Both the position numbers and the translations under genes were made by a program. From Desulfovibrio legallii (lineage in GTDB: Bacteria > Desulfobacterota > Desulfovibrionia > Desulfovibrionales > Desulfovibrionaceae), in the NCBI RefSeq assembly GCF_004309735.1, contig NZ_SIXC01000007.1:39226-103225 (forward strand): 64,000 bases of DNA. The letters are read 5' to 3'. Within the stretch, counting starts at the first letter, position 1, and every line of letters begins with the position of its first letter. The notes under the pieces are model-generated. The model was not told where the DNA came from, did not search any database, and saw only the letters and a list, made by a program, of their open reading frames with translations. Below are positions 17,099-25,100 of the stretch, piece after piece.

Positions 17099-18547
17099 CA
17101 CAGGGGAGGCAGGCATATCGGCCAGAGCGCGCAGCAGGGCCATGCTCTGTTCCAGATTCTGAGGGTCGCCCACGTCTTGCTGAAGAAAGGCGTTGATGGC
17201 GGGCATCTTGACTATGGCGGCATCGATTTCCGGGTTGGAGCCCTTGGCGTAAGCGCCGATATTGACCATATCCTCCACCCGGCGGAAGGTGCTCATATGG
17301 CGGGTAACCACACGGCCCGCCTGCACGTCCTGCCGCTGACAAATGTCCGAACGCAGACGGCTGATGGAGCGCAGCACGTCGATGGCGGGAAAGTGCCCCT
17401 GGTCGGCCAGGTCGCGGGTGAGCACAATATGGCCGTCCAGGATGGAACGCACGGCGTCGGCAATGGGTTCGGTAAAGTCGTCGCCGTCCACCAGCACGGT
17501 ATAGATGCCGGTAATGGTGCCCGAAGCCGAACGCCCGGCCCGCTCCAGCAGCTTGGGCAGCTGGGCGAAAACCGAGGGGGTGTAGCCTTTGGTGGTGGGG
17601 GGTTCGCCCACGGCCAGTCCCACTTCGCGGGCGGCCATGGCGAAGCGGGTGACGGAATCCATCATCAGGAGCACGTCCATGCCCTTGTCGCGAAAGTATT
17701 CCGCCACGGCGGTGGCCGCATAGGCCGCGCGCATGCGCACCAGAGGAGACTGGTCGGAGGTGGCGATGACCAGCACGGACCGGGCCATGCCCGCGGGGCC
17801 CAGGTCGCGCTCCATAAACTCCACCACTTCGCGGCCGCGTTCGCCGATAAGGGCAATGACGTTAACGTCCGCGCGGGTGTAACGGGCCATCATGCCCATG
17901 AGGGTGGATTTGCCCACGCCGGACCCGGCCATGATGCCCACGCGCTGGCCCTTGCCCAAGGTGAGCAGGCTGTTCACCGAACGTACGCCCACGTCCAGAA
18001 TGTCCGTGATGCGGGGGCGCTGCAGGGGGCTCGGCGGGTCGGTATAGATGGGGGCCAGCTCCGGCTGCCAGTTTTGGCGGGCCTCCGCCGCCCATGTGGG
18101 CGCAAACGGCCGCTGTTCTTCCATCTGGCGGGAGAAATCGGCCCGCGCGGCCTCCCCTACGGGCAGGGGCGAGGTGTATATTTCCGCGCTCACGGGCGGC
18201 CCGGCGTCCAGGGGCGTGCCAAAGGCGTCAAAAGCCCGGCCCAGCAAATCCGGCCCTACGGGAAAGACCGGAGGAAGGCTGGTGTTGCGGATGCGGCTGC
18301 CGGGGCGGATACCGCGCATGTCCCCATAGGGCATGAATAGCAGATTGCCGTCGCGAAAGCCCACCACCTCGGCCGCAATGCCGCTTTCTTCCCCGTCGTC
18401 AGGCAACATGTGGCAGACCGCGCCCAAGGGGGCGCGCAAGCCGCTGCCCTCGGCCACCAGGCCCACCACCTTGTTGACCTTGCCGTAAAGGCGCACGGGG
18501 TCGCCGGCGCGCAGCAGTTTGGCGCAGGCTTGCGGGTCCAGCTTCAT
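17081..18547 (-). CDS. fliI: Flagellar export ATPase FliI
   Basis: 488 residues. Walker A GSGVGKST, catalytic GERGREVVEF, Walker B VLLMMDSVTRFA and the type III export signature PPTTKGYTPSVFAQLPKLLERAG are all present. FliI is the cytoplasmic hexameric ATPase that energises flagellar protein export with FliH. It is longer than usual FliI (about 440) because of an insertion of about 35 residues around 130-165, before the catalytic core. It lies 9 bp after fliH; no fliJ follows. Confidence 0.97.
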   Translation of the reverse strand: MKLDPQACAKLLRAGDPVRLYGKVNKVVGLVAEGSGLRAPLGAVCHMLPDDGEESGIAAEVVGFRDGNLLFMPYGDMRGIRPGSRIRNTSLPPVFPVGPDLLGRAFDAFGTPLDAGPPVSAEIYTSPLPVGEAARADFSRQMEEQRPFAPTWAAEARQNWQPELAPIYTDPPSPLQRPRITDILDVGVRSVNSLLTLGKGQRVGIMAGSGVGKSTLMGMMARYTRADVNVIALIGERGREVVEFMERDLGPAGMARSVLVIATSDQSPLVRMRAAYAATAVAEYFRDKGMDVLLMMDSVTRFAMAAREVGLAVGEPPTTKGYTPSVFAQLPKLLERAGRSASGTITGIYTVLVDGDDFTEPIADAVRSILDGHIVLTRDLADQGHFPAIDVLRSISRLRSDICQRQDVQAGRVVTRHMSTFRRVEDMVNIGAYAKGSNPEIDAAIVKMPAINAFLQQDVGDPQNLEQSMALLRALADMPASPVPVAEA

Positions 18548-18556
18548 GCCGCCCCC

Positions 18557-20233
18557 TCAGCGTTCATGGTCCGCACCGGGCAGAAAGCCGCCCTGAGTGA
18601 GCACGTTGCGGGCCGCATCGTCTTCTTCCAGCGGAAAAAGTTCTTCTTCCAGTTCGGCGAGGCTGGGTTCGGCCGCAACCGCTGCGGCCGGATGCGCTGA
18701 GGACGGTCCCGATTGCTGCGGCGCTGCTGCGGCGGAAGGCAACACACCTGAACCGGACGACGCGGCCAGACCGGAAGGCGTGACGGTTTCCGCCGGGGCC
18801 GACGGCGCAGCGGCGTCCGCTCCGGCGGAAACAGCAGCGCCGGCACCGTCCACAGAGGGCGCGGCAGCAGGGGCCGACGGCGCAGCGCCAGCCGTTTCTG
18901 GCGCCAGAGGTTCGTCCAGAGGCGGCACACTTTGGGATTCTGCTGCTGCGGCAACGGAAGGGGACTCAGAAGGCACGGCGGATGCCGCCACAGTCGCCGT
19001 GTGAGGGTCCGGCGCGGAGGGGTCCGTGGCGGGGAGTTCTGCAGGCATAGTGCCGGATGCGGCAGGCGCGGACAAAGAGCTGTCTGCCGGGGGCGCAGCG
19101 GTCTGAGAAGTCGGTCCCGGCGCGACAGGGGGAATACCCTGTTCCAAAGAAGCCGTCGGGGCCGCAGGTTGCGACAAAGGCGCGTCGGGGGCGGAAAGTT
19201 CGCTGGCAGGTCCTTCCGGAGCTGCAGGCGCGGCCTCCGGCGCCACCGCGTGTAGGGTTGCTGCAGCAGGGGATTCTGCTCCCGCAGGGGCGTCCGGCGC
19301 GGCCAGACGCGCCGCCTCCTGAGCCACAAGGTCACCCAGGGCGGCGGCTTCCGCAGCTTCTTCGGGGCGCTGGGGCAGGGTCAGGTGGGTCAGCACGCCC
19401 GCCACCATATCGCTGAAATAGGCCCGGCGGCAATCCACGCTGCCGCTGCCGCTTTCCGCCACCAGATCGCCGGGTTCCAGGTTCGGGTCGCCCGTGACCA
19501 CCCACTGACGCAGTTCGGGCGCACGCTCCCGCGCGGCCTGAAACAATCCGCCCACAGAGGCCTCGTCATCAGGGTGCACGCGCACGCTGATGCTGGTGCG
19601 ATCTTCCAGCAGGTTGACGGCCTCCAGCACCAAACGGCGCAGAACGGCCTCATGCTCGCTGTGCAGCAGCCAGCCCGTGCCCGCCTCCACGGCGGCCAGG
19701 GTCAGAGCCGTCAGATCTTCGCGCCAGGAGGCGCAGAGGGCGTCCTGACGCTTTTCCAGACGGCGCAGCAGCGTGGCGAGGCTCTGGCCCAGCTCCTGCC
19801 GAAAGGCGGTCAGTTCTGCTCCGGCGGCGTCCATACCGGCCTGAAAGCCCTCGTCATGGGCGGCCTCGCGCAGGCGGGCCGCTTCTTCCCGCAGCTGTAC
19901 GGCCGATTCGCGTTCCTGCCGCGCCGCTTCCTGGGCCGCACGGGCATGGTCCCGCAGCTCTGTCGCCTCATGGGTCAGCGCCTTGGCGGCGGCCACGGCT
20001 TCGTCGCGGGCCTCGTCCAGCACCTTCTGACGCTCGGCATAGGCGGCCCCCAGAATTTCCCGCGCGCGCTCCTCGGCTCTGGCGCGCACCCGCGCCAGGT
20101 AGTCTTCCTCCTGCTGCTGCCGGCGGCGCTGGCGCAGGGCCGGTTCTTGCAGGGCATCGAGCTGGGCCTCGGAGGCTTCCCGCTCGCCCATGAAGACAGT
20201 GCCCCATTTTTTGCGCAGTTGGTCCGAGGCCAT
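18557..20233 (-). CDS. fliH: Flagellar assembly protein FliH with long C-terminal extension
   Basis: 558 residues; FliH is usually 220-280. Residues 1-280 are a normal FliH: charged coiled coil (40-130), then the stator-like domain with VHPDDE, WVVTGDPNLEPGDLVAESGSG and AGVLTHL. Residues about 290-510 are an Ala/Pro/Ser/Glu low-complexity region. The last ~35 residues are again structured-looking and acidic (LAELEEELFPLEEDD, then VLTQGGFLPGADHER). FliH binds and regulates FliI, whose gene follows 9 bp later. The frame is uninterrupted, so the extension is genuine unless assembly is wrong. Confidence 0.93.
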   Translation of the reverse strand: MASDQLRKKWGTVFMGEREASEAQLDALQEPALRQRRRQQQEEDYLARVRARAEERAREILGAAYAERQKVLDEARDEAVAAAKALTHEATELRDHARAAQEAARQERESAVQLREEAARLREAAHDEGFQAGMDAAGAELTAFRQELGQSLATLLRRLEKRQDALCASWREDLTALTLAAVEAGTGWLLHSEHEAVLRRLVLEAVNLLEDRTSISVRVHPDDEASVGGLFQAARERAPELRQWVVTGDPNLEPGDLVAESGSGSVDCRRAYFSDMVAGVLTHLTLPQRPEEAAEAAALGDLVAQEAARLAAPDAPAGAESPAAATLHAVAPEAAPAAPEGPASELSAPDAPLSQPAAPTASLEQGIPPVAPGPTSQTAAPPADSSLSAPAASGTMPAELPATDPSAPDPHTATVAASAVPSESPSVAAAAESQSVPPLDEPLAPETAGAAPSAPAAAPSVDGAGAAVSAGADAAAPSAPAETVTPSGLAASSGSGVLPSAAAAPQQSGPSSAHPAAAVAAEPSLAELEEELFPLEEDDAARNVLTQGGFLPGADHER

Positions 20234-20267
20234 GACGACGTATCCAGGTTAGAAGTGAGCGGTGGGG

Positions 20268-21263
20268 CTACACAAAGACGTCGCCCGCACCGCGGCTGAC
20301 GACAAGTTTGTTTTCTCCTTCCAGGCGGCGCACGATCTTGACGATATCCTGCTGTGCGCCCTCTACGTCCGAAAGTTTGGTGGGGCCCATAAATTCCAGC
20401 TCTTCGCGGATCATGTTGCCGGCACGCTCCGACATGTTTTTGAAGAACTTTTCCTTCAGTTCGTCGCTGGCGCCGCGCAGGGCCAGGGTCAGCTGTTCGT
20501 TGGGCACTTCCTTGAGCAGTTCGCGCATGCCGCGGTCGTCAATATTCTTGCAGTCCTCAAAGACAAACATGAGGTTGCGGATGTCTTCAGCCATCTGGGC
20601 GGAGTCTTCTTCAATTTCCGAAAGCACTTCCTCTTCGGTGGCACGGTCCACAGCGTTGAGGATTTCTGCCACGGACTGCACGCCGCCCACCTTTTTGCCT
20701 TCCTTGCCGCCCATGGCGATGAGCTGGCTGGTGAGCACCCTGTCCACTTCCATAAGCATATCCTCAGGCACGGCCTCCAGCCGGGCCAGACGCATAAGCA
20801 CTTCGGCCCGCACGCCCGCAGGCAGGTTTGTCAACAAATTGGCGGCCTGGTCGGGGTTGAGGTGCCCAAGGATGAGGGCCAGGGTCTGGGGGTGTTCGTT
20901 GCGCAGGATCTGCGCCAGCAACCGGGGGCTGACCTGCTCCAGCTCGCGGAAAGGAGCCGGTCCCGTGTCCAGATTGAGGGAATCCAGAATATACTTGGTG
21001 GTTTCGGGGTCCACGTTCTTGACCAGCAGGCGCTTGAGGGTGTCGGAACCGCCGGCGATCATGTCCACGCCCTCTACCAGGGATTCGTGAAACTCGCGCA
21101 GCACTTCCTCAACGGTTTCGCGCGGCACGGGCTCCAGCTCTACAATGGCCTTGGAGATTTCGGCAATCTCTTGCCGGTCCATGCGCTTGAACACGTCGGC
21201 CGTAAACTTGTCGCCCATGGCGAGCAAGAGCACAGCAATGCGCTGTTTGCCGGTCAACTCCAT
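20268..21263 (-). CDS. fliG: Flagellar motor switch protein FliG
   Basis: 331 residues, full length. It has the FliG N-terminal domain (LTGKQRIAVLLLAMGDKFTA), the EHPQTLALILGHL middle-domain motif and the C-terminal torque helix with charged residues (RGMRELLKEVPNEQLTLALRG). FliG links the MS ring (FliF) to the stator and to FliM. It follows the small FliF-tail-like gene by 43 bp in the fliF operon. Confidence 0.97.
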   Translation of the reverse strand: MELTGKQRIAVLLLAMGDKFTADVFKRMDRQEIAEISKAIVELEPVPRETVEEVLREFHESLVEGVDMIAGGSDTLKRLLVKNVDPETTKYILDSLNLDTGPAPFRELEQVSPRLLAQILRNEHPQTLALILGHLNPDQAANLLTNLPAGVRAEVLMRLARLEAVPEDMLMEVDRVLTSQLIAMGGKEGKKVGGVQSVAEILNAVDRATEEEVLSEIEEDSAQMAEDIRNLMFVFEDCKNIDDRGMRELLKEVPNEQLTLALRGASDELKEKFFKNMSERAGNMIREELEFMGPTKLSDVEGAQQDIVKIVRRLEGENKLVVSRGAGDVFV

Positions 21264-21306
21264 GTCCCAACTCCTTCACCGGGGGCACGCCAAAGGCCCC
21301 GGACGC

Positions 21307-21519
21307 TCATTCCTTGTCCGTCATCCAGCGCCGCACCAAACGTACGGCCTGGTCCATATGCTGCTCTGTAATGCGAAAAAGCCGCATTTTCAGTTCCTCA
21401 ATACGCTGGTTGCTCTCTTTCTGCGCCAGGCGCAGCGCCCGCAACTGCGTGAGCGAGGGGGCCGCGCCGCTGCTAGCGGCGGGCAGACGCGCCGTTTTTT
21501 GCTGTTTAGGCTGCTGCAT
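21307..21519 (-). CDS. 70-residue protein resembling the FliF C-terminal tail
   Basis: A small ORF between fliF and fliG that overlaps the fliF 3' end by 14 bp. After a basic, low-complexity start its last 32 residues copy the FliG-binding tail of FliF: IEELKMRLF and HMDQAVRLVRRWM here against IEALKAHIF and HMEQVVTLVRGWM in FliF, about 14 identities in 32 aligned positions. Known biology: the FliF C-terminal helices bind the FliG N-terminal domain. It could be a FliG-binding modulator or chaperone, or a decayed duplication. The ribosome site is weak (GGATG 8 bases upstream), so translation may depend on coupling to fliF. Confidence 0.72.
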   Translation of the reverse strand: MQQPKQQKTARLPAASSGAAPSLTQLRALRLAQKESNQRIEELKMRLFRITEQHMDQAVRLVRRWMTDKE

Positions 21520-23143
21520 CGTTTTTCATCCAGCCGCGCACCAAGGTCACCACCTGCTCCATATGGTTGTCGGAAAGGGTGAAGATGTGCGCCTTGAGGG
21601 CTTCAATATCTTTGTAAATAAGCTCGTCGTCGTCCTCTTCCTGCGGGGCTTCTTCGTCGGTCTTGGCTTTTTCTTCCAGGGCCTCGTAGAGCGCAAGCTG
21701 CTCTTCGGCGGCGGGCAGGCCTTCCAGCCCCTCCACCATTTCGCCGGCCTCCACCTTGGGCCGGATCAGCGCCAGCACCACGGGCCGCACAATAAGCATG
21801 AGGAAAAGGAAGGCCAGCAGCGCCTTAAGCAGGGGCTTGCCCAGACGTTCCGCATAGTCGGCCAGCATGTCGGCGAAATTGGGATCCTTGGGCGGTTCCG
21901 AATCCGCAAAGGGAGCGGAACTTACCTCCAGGGAGTCGCCGCGCCCCGTGTCCAGCCCCACGGCGTTGGATACGAGCTGCCGCACGCGCTCAACCTCTTC
22001 AGGCTTGCGCGGCACAAAAGTCCAGGCGCCGTTGCTCTTCTCATACGTCCCATCGAGCAGAACCGCAACCGTCAGGCGGCGCACGTCGCCCACATTGGCC
22101 ACGATCTGCTGCTCTTCCTTGTTTATTTCGTAGTTGGTGGTGCGGGTTTCACGGCTGCCGTTCTGGTCGGACACAGAGCCCGTGATGCCGTCGCCGCGAA
22201 AGTTCACGTCCGGGGAGCCGGCCTCCAGGTTGGCACGGCCCTGCTGGGATTCCTCACTGCGCTGTTCGCTGCGCACCACGGTTTTTTCCGGGTCGAAGAG
22301 CTCACGCCGGATGGTCTTCTGGCTGAAATCCAGCTCGGCATTAACCTTGGCGATGACCCGGCCGGGGCCGAAGATGGGCTGGAGCATTTCTTCAATGCGG
22401 CGCTCCAGGTTGCGCTGCATCTGGTTGCGGTATTCCATCTGCGTGGTGCTCATGCCGGCCAGGCTGTCTTCCTCCGGCTGATAGAGCACCTTGCCGCCGT
22501 TGTCCGTAATGGAAAGGTGGCCTTTGTCCAGCCCTTCCACGGCCATAAGCATCATGTTGACGACAGCGTTGATTTCCTTCTGGTCCGGCTTGGCGCTGGG
22601 GCGCTTGAGCTTGAGCACCACCGAGGCTGAGGGCGATTGCCGCTCTTCCACAAACAGGCTGCGCCGGGGGATGACCAGGTGCACGCGCGCGCTTTCCACA
22701 CTGGGAAATTCGCTGATGGTGCGGGCCAGCTCCCCTTGCAGGGCGCGGGTGTAGTTGACCTTCTGCACAAAGTCCGTCTGGCCCACCTTGATCTTGTCAA
22801 AAATCTCAAAGCCGATGCCTTGCCCCACCAGGCCGCCTTCGCCGGCGATCTTGATGCGCTGGTCGTACACGGCTTCCTTGGGCACCATGATGGTGCCGCC
22901 TTTGTCGGCAATTTTATAGGGAACTTTGTCGGCCTGCAGAGCCTTGAGCACCACGCCGGCGTCTTCGGGTCCCAGGTTGGAATAGAGCACGCGGTAGTCC
23001 GGCCGGCTCAGCCAGACCGAAAGGCCCAGGGCCCCGGCCATGAGGGCCGTTATGCCGCCCAAAAGGGCAAAACGCTGCCATGTCTGCAGGCGCGTCCAGA
23101 AATTTTTGAAGGAGGCCAGGAGTTGGGTAAGAAAAGCCGGCAT
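21506..23143 (-). CDS. fliF: Flagellar MS-ring protein FliF
   Basis: 545 residues, normal length. It has an N-terminal transmembrane segment (about 25-46), ring-building motifs (YRVLYSNLGPEDAGVVLKAL, ARVHLVIPRRSLFVEE), a second transmembrane segment near 445-465 (LLKALLAFLFLMLIVRPVV) and the FliG-binding tail ending HMEQVVTLVRGWMKNDAAA. FliF forms the inner-membrane MS ring. It heads a fliF-smallORF-fliG-fliH-fliI operon with a consensus sigma-54 promoter 64 bp upstream of the ATG. Confidence 0.98.
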   Translation of the reverse strand: MPAFLTQLLASFKNFWTRLQTWQRFALLGGITALMAGALGLSVWLSRPDYRVLYSNLGPEDAGVVLKALQADKVPYKIADKGGTIMVPKEAVYDQRIKIAGEGGLVGQGIGFEIFDKIKVGQTDFVQKVNYTRALQGELARTISEFPSVESARVHLVIPRRSLFVEERQSPSASVVLKLKRPSAKPDQKEINAVVNMMLMAVEGLDKGHLSITDNGGKVLYQPEEDSLAGMSTTQMEYRNQMQRNLERRIEEMLQPIFGPGRVIAKVNAELDFSQKTIRRELFDPEKTVVRSEQRSEESQQGRANLEAGSPDVNFRGDGITGSVSDQNGSRETRTTNYEINKEEQQIVANVGDVRRLTVAVLLDGTYEKSNGAWTFVPRKPEEVERVRQLVSNAVGLDTGRGDSLEVSSAPFADSEPPKDPNFADMLADYAERLGKPLLKALLAFLFLMLIVRPVVLALIRPKVEAGEMVEGLEGLPAAEEQLALYEALEEKAKTDEEAPQEEDDDELIYKDIEALKAHIFTLSDNHMEQVVTLVRGWMKNDAAA

Positions 23144-23428
23144 GGTCCGCTCCTGCGCAGGGGTGCGCTAATTTTTCGACACCAAGGCGTGTCCGGCAAT
23201 TATTAAGCAATCTTTGTGCCAAAATACGGCAATTTCCTAGAGCCGATCACCTTTAAGGCAACGCGCAGCAACCGTTATGCGCCAACACGCCAGGCCTTCT
23301 GAAAAATCCCGACAGGGCGGCCCTCGCCTCGCTGCTGGATCAGCTCGCAGCCGCACGCAAAAAAGGCGACGCCCACCGGAGGATGGCGGGGCCGCCTTAC
23401 CGTGTGTGAAGAAGCATGAAAGATGGCG
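23144..23428. other. fliE-fliF intergenic region with internal promoter
   Basis: 285 bp. The part nearest fliF is AT-rich and carries the sigma-54 promoter listed separately. The part nearest fliE (23280-23410) is GC-rich with short inverted repeats; I see no gene in it. Confidence 0.6.
23207..23221 (-). promoter_or_regulatory. Sigma-54 promoter of the fliF operon
   Basis: Read on the minus strand: TGGCAC-AAAGA-TTGC, an exact match to the -24/-12 consensus TGGCAC-N5-TTGC with the invariant GG-N10-GC spacing. It is 64 bp upstream of the fliF ATG. Sigma-54 control of basal-body genes through a FlrC/FleQ-like activator is common in this type of bacterium; the activator is not in the window. Confidence 0.88.
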
Positions 23429-23875
23429 TCAGAACTGCATTTTGGAAAGTTCTTTGTACGCTTCCAGCACCTTGCCGCGCACGGCGGTGGTGAGCTTCAT
23501 GGCCAGGCTGGATTTCTGCATGGTGATCATAAGCTCGTGCACATTCTGGTTGCGGCCCGAGGCAAAGTCCACAATAGCCTGGTCTTTGGCCTGCTGCAGC
23601 TCATTGACGCGGTTGAGGGACTGTTTGGCCGTGTCTGTAAAGCTGTTGGCCGGAGCTGCGGGCGTGTGGGCCTGGGTGGGATAGGCGATGAAGTCGGCCT
23701 GCGCGCCGAAATTTTCCCCTTTGTCCACGGTGTCGCGCAAAAGGCTCTGGTCCAGAGTTTTGGCAAAAAGGGTTTCGCTGCTCACGGGCGCACCCTGCTG
23801 CAACGAACTCTGCACCTGGGTGAAATGCCGCAGGGCGTCGCTGTACGCCCGCATGCCCACTGTCTGGATGCTCAT
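23429..23875 (-). CDS. fliE: Flagellar hook-basal body protein FliE
   Basis: 148 residues, longer than the usual ~105. The C-terminal half carries the FliE signature (VDFASGRNQNVHELMITMQK, MKLTTAVRGKVLEAYKELSKMQF). FliE joins the MS ring to the rod and export gate. The extra length is a spacer with Ala/Pro/Thr around residues 60-80. GGAG lies 8 bases before the ATG. It ends the flgB-flgC-fliE block. Confidence 0.95.
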   Translation of the reverse strand: MSIQTVGMRAYSDALRHFTQVQSSLQQGAPVSSETLFAKTLDQSLLRDTVDKGENFGAQADFIAYPTQAHTPAAPANSFTDTAKQSLNRVNELQQAKDQAIVDFASGRNQNVHELMITMQKSSLAMKLTTAVRGKVLEAYKELSKMQF

Positions 23876-23910
23876 ATGCTTTTCTCCGTCCGGCGCGGCG
23901 GCATACCGCG

Positions 23911-24348
23911 TTATTTGCCTATTTCCAGAGCCTTGACGTACATGCCCTTAAGCGCCTCCGCCGTGGTGACGTTGGCTTCATAGTTGCGTTGGGCGGTCAT
24001 GAGGTTGGCCATCTCCTCCACCACGTTGATGTCCGGGTAGGACACATATCCCTGAGCGTCGGCATCCGGGTGCCCCGGTTCGTAGACGCGCTTGAGCGGG
24101 CGGTTGTCTACGGTCACGGCCATAACGCGCACGCCTTTGACCTCCCGGTCCAGAGCCGAACGCATATGGATGGAAAAGGGATCATCCACATCCGCGGTCT
24201 GCTGCAGCACGCTGCGCCGCCGGTAAGGGCCGCCCTGGGGCGTGCGGGTGGTTTTGGCGTTGGCCAGGTTCATGGAAATGGTATTGATGCGCGTGCGGTC
24301 CGCTGCAAGGCCCGAAGCGCTGATGTCGAATGCTGTAAGAAAATCCAT
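23911..24348 (-). CDS. flgC: Flagellar proximal rod protein FlgC
   Basis: 145 residues with the rod-protein N terminus (TAFDISASGLAADRTRINTISMNLANAKT), YEPGHPDADAQGYV and the C-terminal motif (MANLMTAQRNYEANVTTAEALKGM). It is part of the proximal rod. It lies 24 bp after flgB and 35 bp before fliE in the same operon. Confidence 0.97.
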   Translation of the reverse strand: MDFLTAFDISASGLAADRTRINTISMNLANAKTTRTPQGGPYRRRSVLQQTADVDDPFSIHMRSALDREVKGVRVMAVTVDNRPLKRVYEPGHPDADAQGYVSYPDINVVEEMANLMTAQRNYEANVTTAEALKGMYVKALEIGK

Positions 24349-24372
24349 GACTAACCTCCCTCAAGCGCGGCG

Positions 24373-24783
24373 TTACACCTGCTTGCCGTCCTGAATGACG
24401 GAGCTGATCCCTTCAAAAGACTTGGCCATGATCTGGGTCAACGCCGTGTATTGCAGCTGGTTTTTGGCGTGCCGGGCCATTTCTTTATCAATATTGACCC
24501 TGTCCTCGCCGTGGATGACGCGGGGCTTGAGCTCTTTGTCCCATTCCGGTCCAAAGGTATTGGGGTCAAAGGCCGTGGGCATGTGGGCCTTGCTGGTGAG
24601 GCTCAGTTTGCCTTCGGCATCCAGGCCCAGAGCCGCCTGCAGCTCTTTTTCAAAAGTCAGCTCGCGCGGCCTGTAGCGCGGGGTTTCCACGTTGGCGATG
24701 TTGCCGGCAATGATATTCTGCCGCTGCAACTGCATGTCCATGACCTTGCCCGTCAGATTTATGGGCATGGAAAACAGGGTCTT
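24373..24783 (-). CDS. flgB: Flagellar proximal rod protein FlgB
   Basis: 136 residues from the ATG at 24783 (GGAGG 5 bases upstream; an in-frame ATG at 24813 lacks a site). Typical FlgB features: RQNIIAGNIANVETPRYR and the C-terminal NQLQYTALTQIMAKSFEGI. First gene of the flgB-flgC-fliE operon, with a sigma-54 promoter about 140 bp upstream. Confidence 0.97.
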   Translation of the reverse strand, partial: KTLFSMPINLTGKVMDMQLQRQNIIAGNIANVETPRYRPRELTFEKELQAALGLDAEGKLSLTSKAHMPTAFDPNTFGPEWDKELKPRVIHGEDRVNIDKEMARHAKNQLQYTALTQIMAKSFEGISSVIQDGKQV

Positions 24784-25100
24784 CATGGTTCCTCCCGCAT
24801 CTTCCCGGTACATATTTCAAGTTATACTTGAATTTTTTACAAAACCCTCAGGCGCTGTCCCGCGTACACTACGGCAGGGCTGTCTGTGCCCGCAGGGTCT
24901 GCAAAGACGCTTGCCGCCAGTAAGCAAAGGATGTGCCTAAAATATTTTTTCATATAATAACAGTATATTATAGACAAATTTACAACCCAATCCGGGCTGA
25001 ACGATTGTCGCCGTCAGGATGCTGACGGCCCGCCCCTTTGCAAACGGCGCTTCGTGCGCTACCCTTACGGCTGCAGCTCTTCTGCCAACCCAGGGTCGCC
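24784..25100. other. Divergent control region between flgB and the siroheme gene
   Basis: 317 bp, AT-rich around 24940-24985 (with TATAAT-like strings). It contains the sigma-54 promoter for flgB on the minus strand. The promoter of the plus-strand tetrapyrrole operon must also be here, but I could not find a convincing -35/-10 pair. Confidence 0.6.
24924..24937 (-). promoter_or_regulatory. Sigma-54 promoter of the flgB operon
   Basis: On the minus strand GGCAC-ATCCT-TTGC, preceded by A: it matches the -24/-12 consensus at all positions but the first T, with correct GG-N10-GC spacing. It lies about 140 bp upstream of the flgB ATG, leaving a long leader. Confidence 0.78.

Noticed and set aside
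14162-18340. Very long open frame on the plus strand (1392 codons)
   Set aside because: It runs antisense to the PEP-synthase-like gene and fliI, which have clear motifs; its translation is rich in His/Gly/Gln and lacks any domain. GC-rich third positions create such frames.
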